A DNA stretch of 60,716 nucleotides, from assembly GCA_021805725.1 (NCBI GenBank), contig JAJZEH010000042.1:1-60716 (forward strand), written 5' to 3'. The notes beneath the pieces are model-generated. The model did not search any database. It was not told the DNA's origin and was given only the letters and a program-made list of their open reading frames with translations. This stretch comes from Pseudomonadota bacterium (GTDB lineage Bacteria > Pseudomonadota > Gammaproteobacteria > Burkholderiales > Ferrovaceae). Positions 38,124-47,408 of the stretch are shown here, one piece after another. The position numbers and the translations under genes were made by a program. The stretch's first letter is position 1; each line of letters starts with the position of its first letter.

Positions 38124-38144
38124 TCTACTCGATTGGAGCGCCCC

Positions 38145-38513
38145 TTGAAACTCATCAATCACATTCCCGATGTCACCAACGCCCTGACGGGGCATGGCCC
38201 CGGATTCGTTTTGCTCAACGGCCAGCGTATCGAACGCAGCATTGTGGTGGCAACCGAGCACGTCCTGCAGGAATGGGCCCCCGACTTTTCCAGCCTGACG
38301 GAAAACCATTTTGAGCAACTGCTCATTCTGAGGCCGGAACTGGTCCTGCTGGGCACCGGCGCCTTGTTCCGCTTTCCCCATCCAGCCCTGACACGCAGCC
38401 TCGTGAATGCAGGCATCGGCATCGAAGTCATGGATACCCAGGCGGCCTGTCGAACCTACACCGTCCTGGCGAGCGAGGGACGGCGCGTCGTTGCTGCCCT
38501 GCTGATCCCCTAA
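38145..38513 (+). CDS. Mth938/NDUFAF3-like domain protein
   Basis: This small protein of 122 residues belongs to the Mth938-like family, whose eukaryotic member NDUFAF3 is a complex I assembly factor; the bacterial role is not established. The signature is [56 protein letters not shown]. The start is TTG 38145 (encoding [26 protein letters not shown]), six bases after GGAG and downstream of a good promoter. The upstream in-frame extension is antisense to alaC and is rejected. Its stop overlaps the convergent hydrolase gene by 3 bp. Confidence 0.88.
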   Translation: MKLINHIPDVTNALTGHGPGFVLLNGQRIERSIVVATEHVLQEWAPDFSSLTENHFEQLLILRPELVLLGTGALFRFPHPALTRSLVNAGIGIEVMDTQAACRTYTVLASEGRRVVAALLIP

Positions 38514-39436
38514 ATTTCCGCCAGTACCCGCAGGTGCTCTGTGACGCTACGCCCCAGCGCGTCCGTGTTGTATCCGCCTTCCAGCGTGGAAACCAGCGCT
38601 CCGCCACAATGCCGCCCGGCAAGCGCCATCATTTGCTGGGTCACCCAGGCATAATCAGCCTCCACCAGACGCAAATGCGCCAGCGGGTCTTCGCGGTGCG
38701 CATCGAAGCCCGCTGAAATGAGGATCAACTGCGGCGCAAACGCATCGAAGGCGGGGATGCAGCGCGTACTGATGGCTTCACGAAACCCTGACCCATCCGT
38801 GCCTGCGCGCAGCGGAATGTTGATGATATGATCACTCACGGTATCCGCGCCCTGGTAGGGATAGAATGGGTGCTGAAAGGTGGAGCAGAACAGGACGCGC
38901 GGCTCGTTTCTGAAGATGTTCTCCGTACCATTGCCGTGATGGACGTCGAAGTCCAGGATGGCCACCCTTTCCAACCCGTAACGCTCGATGGCGTGCGCTG
39001 CAGCCGCCGCGATCGTATTGAAAAAACAGAATCCCATCGGCCGATCGCGTTCGGCGTGATGGCCTGGCGGGCGAACGCCGCAAAACGCATTTTGCGCCTT
39101 GCCCTGCATGACGAGATCCACCCCCAGGACTGCCGCTCCCACGGCGCCTAGCGCCGCAGACAACGTGTAGGGATTCATGGCGGTATCTGGATCAAGATGC
39201 ACAATGCCGCGCTTGGGGGCCGCAGAAAACAGGTTTTCCACATGGGTTGCGGAATGCACCCGTTCCAGGTGCTGGCGCAATGCCGGAGAAGCGTCAAAAT
39301 GCTGAAGATAGGGCATCAGCCCGCCTGCAATCAGTCGATCATTGATCGCTCCAAGCCGCGCTGGACTTTCAGGATGAAACTCCCCCATATCGTGTTTGAC
39401 ACAATCATTGTGGGTGATGAACGCCGTGTGTACCAT
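38510..39436 (-). CDS. Histone-deacetylase-like hydrolase (acetoin utilization/acetylpolyamine amidohydrolase superfamily)
   Basis: This Zn-dependent deacetylase of 308 residues has the full HDAC site: the catalytic pair in [19 protein letters not shown], zinc ligands in [14 protein letters not shown], and [15 protein letters not shown], plus a C-terminal LEGGYN motif. It lacks a signal peptide and is cytoplasmic. Its substrate may be acetylated protein or small amines. The neighbouring divergent gene encodes an acyl-CoA-synthetase/GNAT fusion of the protein-acetyltransferase type, so the pair could act as opposing acetylase and deacetylase; this is inference from position. Confidence 0.92.
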   Translation of the reverse strand: MVHTAFITHNDCVKHDMGEFHPESPARLGAINDRLIAGGLMPYLQHFDASPALRQHLERVHSATHVENLFSAAPKRGIVHLDPDTAMNPYTLSAALGAVGAAVLGVDLVMQGKAQNAFCGVRPPGHHAERDRPMGFCFFNTIAAAAAHAIERYGLERVAILDFDVHHGNGTENIFRNEPRVLFCSTFQHPFYPYQGADTVSDHIINIPLRAGTDGSGFREAISTRCIPAFDAFAPQLILISAGFDAHREDPLAHLRLVEADYAWVTQQMMALAGRHCGGALVSTLEGGYNTDALGRSVTEHLRVLAEI

Positions 39437-39478
39437 TTTGCTGATCTCTCATGCTTATCGTTTTAAACTGACTCCTCC

Positions 39479-41956
39479 ATGAAGCCCCATTATCTGTCGC
39501 CCTTCTTTGCACCGCAATCCATTGCCATCGTCGGTGCCAGCAATCACTCCGACTCCGTGGGCGGACAGGTATTGCGCAACCTCCTTGCCAGCGGTTATCG
39601 CGGCATTCTCTATCCCGTCAACCTGCATGATGCCCAGATTCAGGGACTGCGAGCCTACGCAAGGCTGGCGGACATCGGGGCCCCGGTTGATCTGGTGATG
39701 CTGGCCACCCCGGCAGACACCATCCCAGACCTGGTGGATCAATGCGGTGCCTTGGGGCTGGGTTCCGTCATCGTGCTCTCCATGGGGTTTAGCGAATCCG
39801 GCCCCGCAGGAGCACAACTGGAAGCCGCCATGCTGTCGCGGGCGCGACAGCACCGCATTCGAATTCTCGGCCCCAACTGCCTTGGCGTCATGCGCCCTGC
39901 CATCGGGCTCACTCTGCCCTTTGTCAAAGCCGGCGGGGTCGCCCTGGTATCCCAATCCACCGCCCTCACGAGCGGTGTGCTGGATTGGGCCTCTGGCAAT
40001 GAAATCGGATTTTCCACCGTGGTCTCGGTGGGCAACTCGGCGGACATTGATTTTGCCGAAATCATCGATTTTCTGGTGTCCGACATCCAGACCCAAAGCA
40101 TCCTGATGTTTATTGAGATCATACGGCAGCCCCGCCACTTCATGAGCACCCTGCGCGAGGCTGCGCGAGTCAAACCCGTCATCGTGCTGAAGGCCGACCG
40201 TTGGGGCCAGATTTGGGGACAGACCCCCAACGGGGGTCTGTCCCCAAATCTGCCCCAGCAAAGCGATGCCATTTTTGATGCCGCCTTGCGCCGTGCAGGG
40301 GTGGTTCGGGTTCGCAGCATGACCCAACTGTTTTCTGCTGCGCGGGCCTGTTCCGTGCGCTACCGCAAGAGCGGGCCACGTCTTGCCATCATTTCCAACG
40401 GGGAAGGTCCAGGAGCACTGGCAGCGGATCACGCGTTCGACAACCGCATCCCGCTGGCGCGGCTGTCCACGGAGACCCTGACCCATCTTTCAACGCTCAT
40501 GCCAGCGCATTGGAATGGCGGCAACCCCCTGGATCTTGGCAATACCGCCGGGGCACTTCAATATCGGGATGTGATCCAACCCGTCCTTGCAGACCCCGGC
40601 GTGGACTCTGTGCTGGTCATGCTCTGTCCGCAAATGCGCTCGGAACCCACCGAAACCGCAGAACAACTGGCGCAGTTGGCACGAACCACCAGCAAACCGC
40701 TCATGGCCTGCTGGATGGGTGACCGCAACGTGGTACGCGGCCGGTCCCTGCTTTCGGCAGCACAAGTGCCCAATTTTCGCACGCCAGAATCCGCTGTGGA
40801 CGCCATGCATTACGTGGCCTTGTATCATCGCAACCAGCAGATGCTGTTTCAAACGCCGCCACCCTCGGCCGATGAGCAATCGCCCCTGCTGCCCCAGGCA
40901 AAAGCCATCGTGCAGGTAGCACTGGCGGAGGGCAACCTGACCCTGTCCGAGGGAAACGTGGAAAAGCTGTTTGCAGCATTTCATGTGGCTTACCGCGCCG
41001 GAATCCGCCCCCCGTTGCTGTTGGGGCGCACCCTTGATCAGCGCTCGGTCAGCATGGGGCTGGTGCGCGACCCCACCTTGGGCCCTGCCCTGTTTTTGGG
41101 ACCCACCGGAATCGCCGCAGAACTGCCCAAGGCCATGACCTATGCCTTGCCGCCGCTCAATGGTTTTCTGGCCCATGAACTGATTGAACGCAGCACCATT
41201 GCCCCCCTGCTTGCCGAACGGGGGGGAGCCCGGGCCATCAATCATGAAGGTCTGACCATCCTGCTGCTGCGGCTTTCTGAAATGGCTTGCGAGATGGCCG
41301 AAGTGGCCGAGATTCGCCTCGATGCCTGGCTATCCCCGGACGAACCCGTATTGATCACGCACGCCGAGGTACGACTCACTGACGAACCCCCCCCAAAAAA
41401 CCGCTATGGTCATATGGCGGTCCACCCTTACCCTGTGGATCTGATCCGACACGTTTCGCTCAGGGACGGGGCTGAAATCACCTTGCGCCCCATTCGGCCC
41501 GAGGATGCCGAAATGGAGCAGGCTTTCGTCAAGTCCTTGTCCGAAGACACCCGCTACTTCCGCTTCATGGATGCGCTGCGGGAACTGCCGCGATCCTTGC
41601 TGGTGCGATTTACCCAGTTGGACTACCAGCGCGAAATGGCCATCATCGCCCTCGCGGGGACCGGTGATGCAGAGCAGCAGGTAGCAGTGGCGCGTTACAC
41701 CACCAACCCGGACGGCGAATCCTGTGAGTTTGCCGTGGTCATTGCGGATGCCTGGCAAGGAAAGGGCCTGGGGACGATCCTGATGCGCTATCTGATGCAA
41801 ATCGCTGGCAGCAGGGGGCTCAAGATCATGGAAGGTGAAGTGTTGGGGACTAACCCCAACATGCTGCATCTGATGGCTTCATTGGGCTTCGCCTCTAAAA
41901 CATCACCCGAGGACCCAGCCATCAGGCTGGTGAGCGCGACCTTATCGCCAGAGTAG
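39479..41956 (+). CDS. Acyl-CoA synthetase (NDP-forming)-like/GNAT fusion, Pat-type protein acetyltransferase candidate
   Basis: The 825-residue protein joins an acetyl-CoA-synthetase (NDP-forming)-like module (about residues 1-645) to a C-terminal GNAT domain (about 660-820; DGAEITLRPIRPEDAEMEQAFVKSLSEDTRYFRFM and DAWQGKGLGTILMRYLMQIAG). This is the layout of the Pat/PatZ lysine acetyltransferases. The CoA-binding domain starts PQSIAIVGASNHSDSVGGQV. Residues 242-261 are translated from a palindromic repeat (40208-40252) that occupies the place of the loop expected to carry the SHTG histidine. The ligase module may thus be inactive and act as a sensor, as proposed for some Pat proteins. No ribosome-binding site is seen. 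Confidence 0.9.
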   Translation: MKPHYLSPFFAPQSIAIVGASNHSDSVGGQVLRNLLASGYRGILYPVNLHDAQIQGLRAYARLADIGAPVDLVMLATPADTIPDLVDQCGALGLGSVIVLSMGFSESGPAGAQLEAAMLSRARQHRIRILGPNCLGVMRPAIGLTLPFVKAGGVALVSQSTALTSGVLDWASGNEIGFSTVVSVGNSADIDFAEIIDFLVSDIQTQSILMFIEIIRQPRHFMSTLREAARVKPVIVLKADRWGQIWGQTPNGGLSPNLPQQSDAIFDAALRRAGVVRVRSMTQLFSAARACSVRYRKSGPRLAIISNGEGPGALAADHAFDNRIPLARLSTETLTHLSTLMPAHWNGGNPLDLGNTAGALQYRDVIQPVLADPGVDSVLVMLCPQMRSEPTETAEQLAQLARTTSKPLMACWMGDRNVVRGRSLLSAAQVPNFRTPESAVDAMHYVALYHRNQQMLFQTPPPSADEQSPLLPQAKAIVQVALAEGNLTLSEGNVEKLFAAFHVAYRAGIRPPLLLGRTLDQRSVSMGLVRDPTLGPALFLGPTGIAAELPKAMTYALPPLNGFLAHELIERSTIAPLLAERGGARAINHEGLTILLLRLSEMACEMAEVAEIRLDAWLSPDEPVLITHAEVRLTDEPPPKNRYGHMAVHPYPVDLIRHVSLRDGAEITLRPIRPEDAEMEQAFVKSLSEDTRYFRFMDALRELPRSLLVRFTQLDYQREMAIIALAGTGDAEQQVAVARYTTNPDGESCEFAVVIADAWQGKGLGTILMRYLMQIAGSRGLKIMEGEVLGTNPNMLHLMASLGFASKTSPEDPAIRLVSATLSPE
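40208..40252. repeat. REP-like palindromic element inserted in frame in a coding sequence
   Basis: Two perfect 21-base arms (40208-40228 and 40232-40252) face each other across the loop AAC; beyond them TGGGG and CCCCA extend the match with one bulge. The core is TTTGGGGACAGACCCC. It adds about 20 residues (WGQIWGQTPNGGLSPNLPQQ) without breaking the frame. Only one copy is in the window and no REP-associated transposase is seen. Confidence 0.75.
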
Positions 41957-41972
41957 CGAGAACCCGCCTGGA

Positions 41973-42524
41973 TCAGGGCTTGTTTGAAGGCAGCAGGCTT
42001 GCGGGATCCACGGGCTTGCCCTGGTGGCGTATCTCGAAGTGCCACTTGCCGTTGGCAGGATCGCCCATTTCGGCAATTATATCCCCGCGCTTGACCGCTT
42101 GGCCTTCCCTGACCAGGACCTTGCCATTGTTGGCGTAAACGCTGAGATAATTTGGCGTGTGCTTGATCACAACCATCTCGCCGTAGCTTTTGATGCTGTT
42201 GCCTACATAGGACACCACCCCGTCGGCCGCAGCCATCACAGGCTGACCCACCTTGGCGGTATAGTCGATACCCTTGGCGATGGGGGAAAAGACGGCGGGG
42301 CGATGCTTCAACGGCCAGGACCACTCGACGGGTGCCTCCGCCTCGGGTGTTGCAGGCTTGGCGGCGTTTGGGGCAGGATGGCGGTCCGCGGGTGCAGCTC
42401 GAGGTGCATTGTCCGCAGTCGATGAAATCTGCCCGGAACGACTGGAGATTGGCGCGGGTTGTTTTGTCGCGCAACCTGCCACGAACAGCGTGAAAGCGAG
42501 CAATGGCAGCAGACGACTGATCAC
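41973..42524 (-). CDS. NlpD-like lipoprotein with degenerate M23 (LytM) domain
   Basis: The 183-residue lipoprotein has a lipobox signal (FTLFVAGC, C18), a Pro/Ala-rich linker (about 20-65) and a LytM domain (about 68-180; [60 protein letters not shown]). The first zinc ligand of active M23 enzymes is replaced (KGIDY instead of HxGxD), as in E. coli NlpD, which activates the amidase AmiC. Unlike E. coli NlpD there is no LysM domain. The surE-pcm-nlpD order supports the assignment; rpoS does not follow. It overlaps pcm by 4 bp. Confidence 0.88.
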   Translation of the reverse strand: MISRLLPLLAFTLFVAGCATKQPAPISSRSGQISSTADNAPRAAPADRHPAPNAAKPATPEAEAPVEWSWPLKHRPAVFSPIAKGIDYTAKVGQPVMAAADGVVSYVGNSIKSYGEMVVIKHTPNYLSVYANNGKVLVREGQAVKRGDIIAEMGDPANGKWHFEIRHQGKPVDPASLLPSNKP

Positions 42525-43150
42525 GCCATATCCTCCAGAAGCGGCACAAAACGAACGGATTCGATCACAGATTCGACAAACTCGTCCCCTTGCCTTTCCA
42601 CCACCATCAGCTGTTGCTCATCCACCCCCACCGGAATCACCAGGCGCCCTCCCGGCGACAACTGTTCCAGCAGTGCTTGGGGAATCACCGCTGCTGCAGC
42701 CGCCACGATGATGCCCTCGTAGGGTGCCGCCTCCGGCAGCCCCTGGCTGCCGTCTGTATGCTTGAGGCGCAGGTTTCTGATTTTGAGTGGCCATAGCCGC
42801 GCCCGGGTTTTTTCGAGCAACTGGCCAATCCGCTCCACGGAGTAAACCTCTTGCGCAACGCGCGCCAGCACTGCGGCCTGGTATCCGCAACCCGTACCGA
42901 CTTCCAGTACCTTGCCCAGCCTTCCGCCGTTGCGCAGCAACTCGATCATGCGCGCCACGATATAGGGGGCGGAAATGGTCTGACCCCATCCGATGGGCCA
43001 GGCCGAGTCGTCGTAGGCGCGACTGGCAATGGCTTCATCCACGAAGGCATGGCGCGGAACGGCCAACATGGCAGACAATACCTTTTGGTCGGCAATGCCC
43101 GCCGCGCGCAGTCGTTCGACCATTCGCGCCCGGGTGCGGTCGGAAGTCAT
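42521..43150 (-). CDS. pcm: Protein-L-isoaspartate O-methyltransferase
   Basis: Pcm methylates isoaspartyl residues so that damaged proteins can be repaired. The product has [37 protein letters not shown] and the SAM-binding motif [16 protein letters not shown], then RLVIPVG. The ATG at 43150 ([19 protein letters not shown]) gives 209 residues, matching the E. coli length of 208, and follows GGA. GTG codons at 43171 and 43192 are alternatives; the one at 43171 has GGAGG upstream and starts 5 bases after the surE stop. Confidence 0.94.
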   Translation of the reverse strand: MTSDRTRARMVERLRAAGIADQKVLSAMLAVPRHAFVDEAIASRAYDDSAWPIGWGQTISAPYIVARMIELLRNGGRLGKVLEVGTGCGYQAAVLARVAQEVYSVERIGQLLEKTRARLWPLKIRNLRLKHTDGSQGLPEAAPYEGIIVAAAAAVIPQALLEQLSPGGRLVIPVGVDEQQLMVVERQGDEFVESVIESVRFVPLLEDMA

Positions 43151-43176
43151 GCCAATTCCGGGCGTCACCACAGCCT

Positions 43177-43926
43177 TCAAGCCTCCAGCCACTGGTGCAA
43201 GGGTTCCAGTTGCTGGAAATGAGTCAAATCCACCTGCAGCGGCGTGAGTGACACCCAGCCTTGGGCCACCGCGTCGAAATCGGTGCCTTCCCCTGCATCG
43301 GCTGCCGGACCCGCTGCGCCCACCCAGTACACCACCTCACCCCGCGGGTTGAGGGACTTGATGACAGGCTCGGCCTTGTGACGGCGCCCCAATCGGGTGA
43401 TTTTCATGCCCCTGATCTGATCTAAGGGAACATCGGGCACGTTCACGTTGAGCAATGTGGCCTGCGTCAATGGTTTGCGCTGAATTTTTTGAACCAGTCG
43501 TGCCACGACCTGCGCCGCCGTCTCAAAATGTCCCATACCCTGCTGCTGCGTCACCAATGAAACGGCGATGGAAGGAATGCCAAGCAGATACCCTTCCGTG
43601 GCCGCCGCCACCGTCCCGGAATAAATGGTGTCATCGCCCATGTTGGCGCCGTGGTTGATGCCCGAAACGATGACGTCAGGCGTCACGTCGAGCATGCCGG
43701 TCACCGCCATGTGGACGCAGTCGGTAGGCGTGCCGTTGACGTGATAAAACCCGTTGGGCGCGCGACGCACCATCAAGGGTCGATCCAGGGTCAGTGAGTT
43801 GCTGGCCCCGCTCTTTTCAGCGTCGGGCGCCACCACCGTCACCGTACCCAGTGCCGCCATGGCTGCTGCAAGTGCTGCAAGTCCGCTGGAAAAATAGCCG
43901 TCGTCGTTGCTCAACAATATGTGCAT
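43177..43926 (-). CDS. surE: 5'/3'-nucleotidase SurE
   Basis: SurE is a metal-dependent phosphatase of nucleoside monophosphates linked to stationary-phase survival. The 249-residue protein has the metal site [13 protein letters not shown] (4-16), [30 protein letters not shown] and [25 protein letters not shown]. It lies 15 bp after the dihydrolipoyl dehydrogenase gene and just before pcm. All active-site residues expected for the family are present. Confidence 0.97.
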   Translation of the reverse strand: MHILLSNDDGYFSSGLAALAAAMAALGTVTVVAPDAEKSGASNSLTLDRPLMVRRAPNGFYHVNGTPTDCVHMAVTGMLDVTPDVIVSGINHGANMGDDTIYSGTVAAATEGYLLGIPSIAVSLVTQQQGMGHFETAAQVVARLVQKIQRKPLTQATLLNVNVPDVPLDQIRGMKITRLGRRHKAEPVIKSLNPRGEVVYWVGAAGPAADAGEGTDFDAVAQGWVSLTPLQVDLTHFQQLEPLHQWLEA

Positions 43927-43941
43927 GTGTTGCCTATTGAC

Positions 43942-45363
43942 TCATCTTTTGGGGGGTAGGTCGGTGCAGACGCCTTCATACAGTTCGGCGGCCATGCCAA
44001 TCGATTCGCCCAGGGTGGGATGCGGATGGATGGTTTTTCCGATATCGCCGGCTTCGCATCCCATTTCGATGGCCAGGCAGATTTCGCTGATAAGATCTCC
44101 GGCGTGTGTGCCTACGATGCCCCCGCCAATGATGCGGTGAGTTTCTTCATCGAACAACAGTTTGGTAAATCCTTCGTCCCGCCCATTGGCAATGGCCCGA
44201 CCCGACGCGGCCCATGGAAACACGGCTTTGCCGAAGCGCAAGCCTTGGGCACGCGCCTGTTCTTCGGTCATCCCGGCCCATGCCACTTCAGGATCGGTGT
44301 AGGCCACGGACGGAATTTGCCGGGCGTCCATGAAGCTACGCTGCCCATCTGCAGCCTCGGCAGCCACATGGCCTTCATGCACGGCCTTATGGGCCAACAT
44401 GGGTTGGCCCACGATGTCGCCAATGGCATAGATGTGGGGCACATTGGTGCGTTGCTGCTTGTCTACGCGAATGAATCCCTGCGCATCCACCGCAACACCG
44501 GCAAGATCCGCAGCGATGTTCAGCCCATTGGGACGGCGACCCACGGCGACCAGAACCAGATCGTAGCATTCGGGCGCTGCAGGGGCCTTCTCTCCTTCGA
44601 AGGTGACATAGATGCCCTCCTTGCGTGCTTCCACGGCGATGGTGCGGGTTTTGAGCATGATCTTGTCGAAACGCCTGGCGTTGCGCTTTTCCCAGATTTT
44701 GACCAAATCCCGATCGGCACCCGCCATGAGGCCATCGAGCATTTCGACCACGTCAATGCGTGCGCCCAGGGTGGCATAGACCGTCGCCATTTCAAGCCCT
44801 ATGATACCCCCGCCGATCACCAGCATGCGTTTGGGAATCTGCCGCAGTTCAAGTGCGCCCGTGGAATCCACGATGCGCGGATCCTCGGGAATGAAGGGCA
44901 ACTGAACCGCCTGTGAGCCTGCAGCAATGATGGCCTTGCCAAACCGGATGAGCTGCCGCTCATCGGCACCGTTGAGGACCTCCAGATGATGGGGATCCAC
45001 GAAGCTCCCCGTGCCCTGCACGACTGTGACCTTGCGCGCCTTGGCCATCATGGCCAACCCTCCAGTCAGCTTGCCCACCACGTTCGACTTCCATTGGCGC
45101 AATGCATCCAGATTGATCTGGGGGGCCCCGAAGGTGACGCCATGCGCTGCGAGTGCCTGGGCCTCCTCAGTCACCGAGGCGACGTGAAGCAGCGCTTTGG
45201 AGGGAATGCAGCCCACATTGAGGCAGACGCCGCCCAAGGTGGGGTAGCGTTCCACCAGGACGGTTTTCATGCCGAGGTCCGCGGCACGAAAGGCCGCAGA
45301 ATAGCCTCCCGGACCTGCACCCAGAACCAGCAGGTCAAATTCCTTCACTTGTTGATCTGACAT
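43942..45363 (-). CDS. lpdA: Dihydrolipoyl dehydrogenase (E3)
   Basis: This FAD enzyme reoxidises the lipoyl groups of 2-oxoacid dehydrogenases. The 473-residue protein has the FAD loop GAGPGGYSAAFRAADLG, the redox disulfide GGVCLNVGCIPSKAL, the NAD loop IGGGIIGLEMATVY, the second FAD motif HIYAIGDIVGQPMLAHKA and the C-terminal catalytic HPHPTLGES. The gene follows the E2 gene by 11 bp. Position after aceF points to the pyruvate complex. No lipoyl domain is fused at its N-terminus. Confidence 0.97.
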   Translation of the reverse strand: MSDQQVKEFDLLVLGAGPGGYSAAFRAADLGMKTVLVERYPTLGGVCLNVGCIPSKALLHVASVTEEAQALAAHGVTFGAPQINLDALRQWKSNVVGKLTGGLAMMAKARKVTVVQGTGSFVDPHHLEVLNGADERQLIRFGKAIIAAGSQAVQLPFIPEDPRIVDSTGALELRQIPKRMLVIGGGIIGLEMATVYATLGARIDVVEMLDGLMAGADRDLVKIWEKRNARRFDKIMLKTRTIAVEARKEGIYVTFEGEKAPAAPECYDLVLVAVGRRPNGLNIAADLAGVAVDAQGFIRVDKQQRTNVPHIYAIGDIVGQPMLAHKAVHEGHVAAEAADGQRSFMDARQIPSVAYTDPEVAWAGMTEEQARAQGLRFGKAVFPWAASGRAIANGRDEGFTKLLFDEETHRIIGGGIVGTHAGDLISEICLAIEMGCEAGDIGKTIHPHPTLGESIGMAAELYEGVCTDLPPKR

Positions 45364-45374
45364 GAAACAGTTCC

Positions 45375-46667
45375 TTAAAGTGTGGCGCGGCGCATGTCGC
45401 CCAGCAATCCCACCAGGTAGGCATTGAAGCGGGCAGCGGCAGCACCATCAATAACACGATGGTCGTAAGACAGGGAAAGCGGTGCAATCAGCCTGGGCTG
45501 GAAGGCGTTATCCACCCAGACCGGTCGAATGGAAGCGCGGCAAACGCCCAGAATGGCCACTTCAGGTGCATTGATGATGGGCGTGAAATAGGTGCCGCCG
45601 ATCCCCCCCAGACTGGAAATGGAAAACGTCCCGCCCTGCATCTCGGCTGGACCCAATTTTCCTTCTCGAGCCTTCGCCGCCATGGTGCCGGCCTCTTCGG
45701 CAATTTGCAGAACGCCTTTTTTGTCGGCGTCCTTGATGACGGGCACCACCAATCCATTGGGTGTGTCCGCAGCAAATCCGATATGGTAGTAGCGCTTGAG
45801 GACGAGTGTGTCGCCATCGAGCGATGCGTTGAATTCCGGAAACTTGCGCAAGGCATTGCACACGGCCTTGATGATGAACGCCAGGAGCGTCACCTTTGTG
45901 CCCGATTTTGCATTTTCCTGGTTGAGCTGGATGCGGAAGGCATCCAGTTCCGTAATGTCGGCGTCATCGTTGTTGGTGACATGGGGAATCATCACCCAGT
46001 TACGGTGCAGATTGGCTCCCGAGAGCTTCTTGATGCGGCTCAGCGGTTGCACCTCTATCGGACCATACTTGGCGAAGTCCACCTGCGGCCAGGGCAGAAG
46101 TCCCAGCCCGATTCCCGCAGCGGTTCCGGGGACGGACCCTGCGGCATTTTGCAACACGGATTTCACGAATCCCTGGACATCCTCACGCAGTACGCGCCCC
46201 TTGGGGCCGCTGCCTTTGACTTTGGTGAGATCCACACCAAGCTCCCGGGCGAAATGGCGTATCGCGGGGCTTGCATGCGCTTTGAGAAATCCTTCGTGAT
46301 CCTGCACTGCAGCGGCAGATTGTGGCGCAGTGACGGGTTCTTGAACCTGCGCAGGGGGTGGTGCAGGTGCTACTTCTGGTGAGGGTACAGGGGCTGCAGG
46401 AGCAGGGGCTGCGATCTTGGCAGGGGCTGCGTCTGTCGTTTCCAGCAAAATCACCGGTGTTCCTTCAGAAACCCGGTCCCCCAACTTCAGCAATACTTCC
46501 TTGACGACACCGGCCACCGGTGCCGGGATTTCCATGGTTGCCTTGTCCGATTCGAGCGTTACCAAAGGGTCTTCGGCTCGAACGGTATCACCCGCCTTAA
46601 CCATCACTTCAATGACTGGGATATTTTTGAAGTCCCCAATATCCGGGACCTTGACTTCTGTGGCCAT
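45375..46667 (-). CDS. aceF: Pyruvate dehydrogenase E2 (dihydrolipoamide acetyltransferase)
   Basis: E2 transfers acetyl groups from lipoate to CoA. The start is ATG 46667 (MATEVKVPDIGDF); eight extra codons upstream are not family-like. The 430-residue protein has one lipoyl domain with K42 in ESDKATMEIP, an Ala/Pro linker, a peripheral-subunit-binding domain (ASPAIRHFARELGVDLTKVKGSGPKGRVLREDV), and the catalytic domain ending in SYDHRVIDGAAAARF. Many proteobacteria have two or three lipoyl domains. The E1 gene (aceE) is not upstream; a divergent thioredoxin gene is there instead. Confidence 0.95.
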   Translation of the reverse strand: MATEVKVPDIGDFKNIPVIEVMVKAGDTVRAEDPLVTLESDKATMEIPAPVAGVVKEVLLKLGDRVSEGTPVILLETTDAAPAKIAAPAPAAPVPSPEVAPAPPPAQVQEPVTAPQSAAAVQDHEGFLKAHASPAIRHFARELGVDLTKVKGSGPKGRVLREDVQGFVKSVLQNAAGSVPGTAAGIGLGLLPWPQVDFAKYGPIEVQPLSRIKKLSGANLHRNWVMIPHVTNNDDADITELDAFRIQLNQENAKSGTKVTLLAFIIKAVCNALRKFPEFNASLDGDTLVLKRYYHIGFAADTPNGLVVPVIKDADKKGVLQIAEEAGTMAAKAREGKLGPAEMQGGTFSISSLGGIGGTYFTPIINAPEVAILGVCRASIRPVWVDNAFQPRLIAPLSLSYDHRVIDGAAAARFNAYLVGLLGDMRRATL

Positions 46668-46818
46668 ACTTAAATTCCCCTGTAGGAGCAAGCAGTTAGC
46701 GGCAGTTAGCAGCGGTTATCTGGTAAGGTTGCATTTTGAACGGGATCAATCCGCCCAACACGAAACCCGGCGGGAAAGTTTATCATGCCGGCATCTTCGG
46801 CATGCCAGCGATTTTCCC

Positions 46819-46824
46819 CATAAT
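46819..46824 (+). promoter_or_regulatory. Candidate -10 box for the TlpA-type gene
   Basis: CATAAT at 46819-46824, with a weak TTCGGC 17 bases upstream, would start transcription near 46831 and give a 14-base leader containing GGA. The gap 46668-46844 between the divergent genes also holds a GCAGTTAGC direct repeat of unknown meaning. Confidence 0.35.
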
Positions 46825-46844
46825 TTTTTCAGGTACCGGATTCC

Positions 46845-47408
46845 ATGAAAAGCCCCCTCGTTAAATTGATCATCTTCATCGTCCTGGCTTTTGCCGTATG
46901 GGAGGGTGTTGCCATTTACCACAGCCTGAACTACTGGAAGCGCGACGAATCCCGGACAGAGCCTCCCAAGGCCGCCCCCTCCCCCATTCTGGCCTTGTCA
47001 TTGCCGGATCTGGAACAAAAGAACCAGGCACTGCACCAATGGCAGGGGCGCGTGCTGGTGGTCAACTTCTGGGCAGCCTGGTGCGAACCCTGCAAGGACG
47101 AAATGCCGATGCTCAGACAGACGCAAGCCGCCTGGCCAGCCGATCAGGTTCGTTTTGTCGGCATCGGCATAGATGATCGCGAGGCGCTTCGCGCCTACCT
47201 CGCGCAGCAGCCCATGAACTACCCGATGCTGGTGGGAACGCAGGACGTCCTGGGCATGACGGGACCTTACGGCAACGCCCAGGAGGGCATTCCCTTCACC
47301 ATGGTCTTTGGTCAAAACGGTGAAATCGTATTCAAGAAACTGGGACGCATCCAGGAATCGGAATTGCGACAAGCCATCCTCACAGCCATCCACGCTCAGC
47401 AAAGCTAA
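46845..47408 (+). CDS. TlpA/ResA-type thiol:disulfide oxidoreductase
   Basis: The 187-residue protein has an N-terminal membrane anchor (LVKLIIFIVLAFAVWEGVAIY) and a periplasmic thioredoxin fold with the redox motif WCEPC (C80, C83) in VNFWAAWCEPCKDEMPML. The cis-proline segment is EGIPFTMVF. This is the reducing TlpA/ResA/DsbE group, often used in cytochrome c maturation. No cytochrome genes are nearby, so the partner is unknown. Its last 29 bp overlap the 3' end of the convergent radC gene. Confidence 0.92.
   Translation: MKSPLVKLIIFIVLAFAVWEGVAIYHSLNYWKRDESRTEPPKAAPSPILALSLPDLEQKNQALHQWQGRVLVVNFWAAWCEPCKDEMPMLRQTQAAWPADQVRFVGIGIDDREALRAYLAQQPMNYPMLVGTQDVLGMTGPYGNAQEGIPFTMVFGQNGEIVFKKLGRIQESELRQAILTAIHAQQS

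Noticed and set aside
37842..38144. N-terminal extension of the Mth938-like gene
   Set aside because: It is antisense to alaC; the promoter, GGAG and TTG at 38145 explain the gene better.
39455..40486. Minus-strand ORF of 343 codons
   Set aside because: It lies antisense within the acyl-CoA-synthetase/GNAT gene, which has clear domains; this frame has none.
46690..46720. GCAGTTAGC direct repeat upstream of aceF
   Set aside because: It is short, with only two copies and no position that suggests a binding site.
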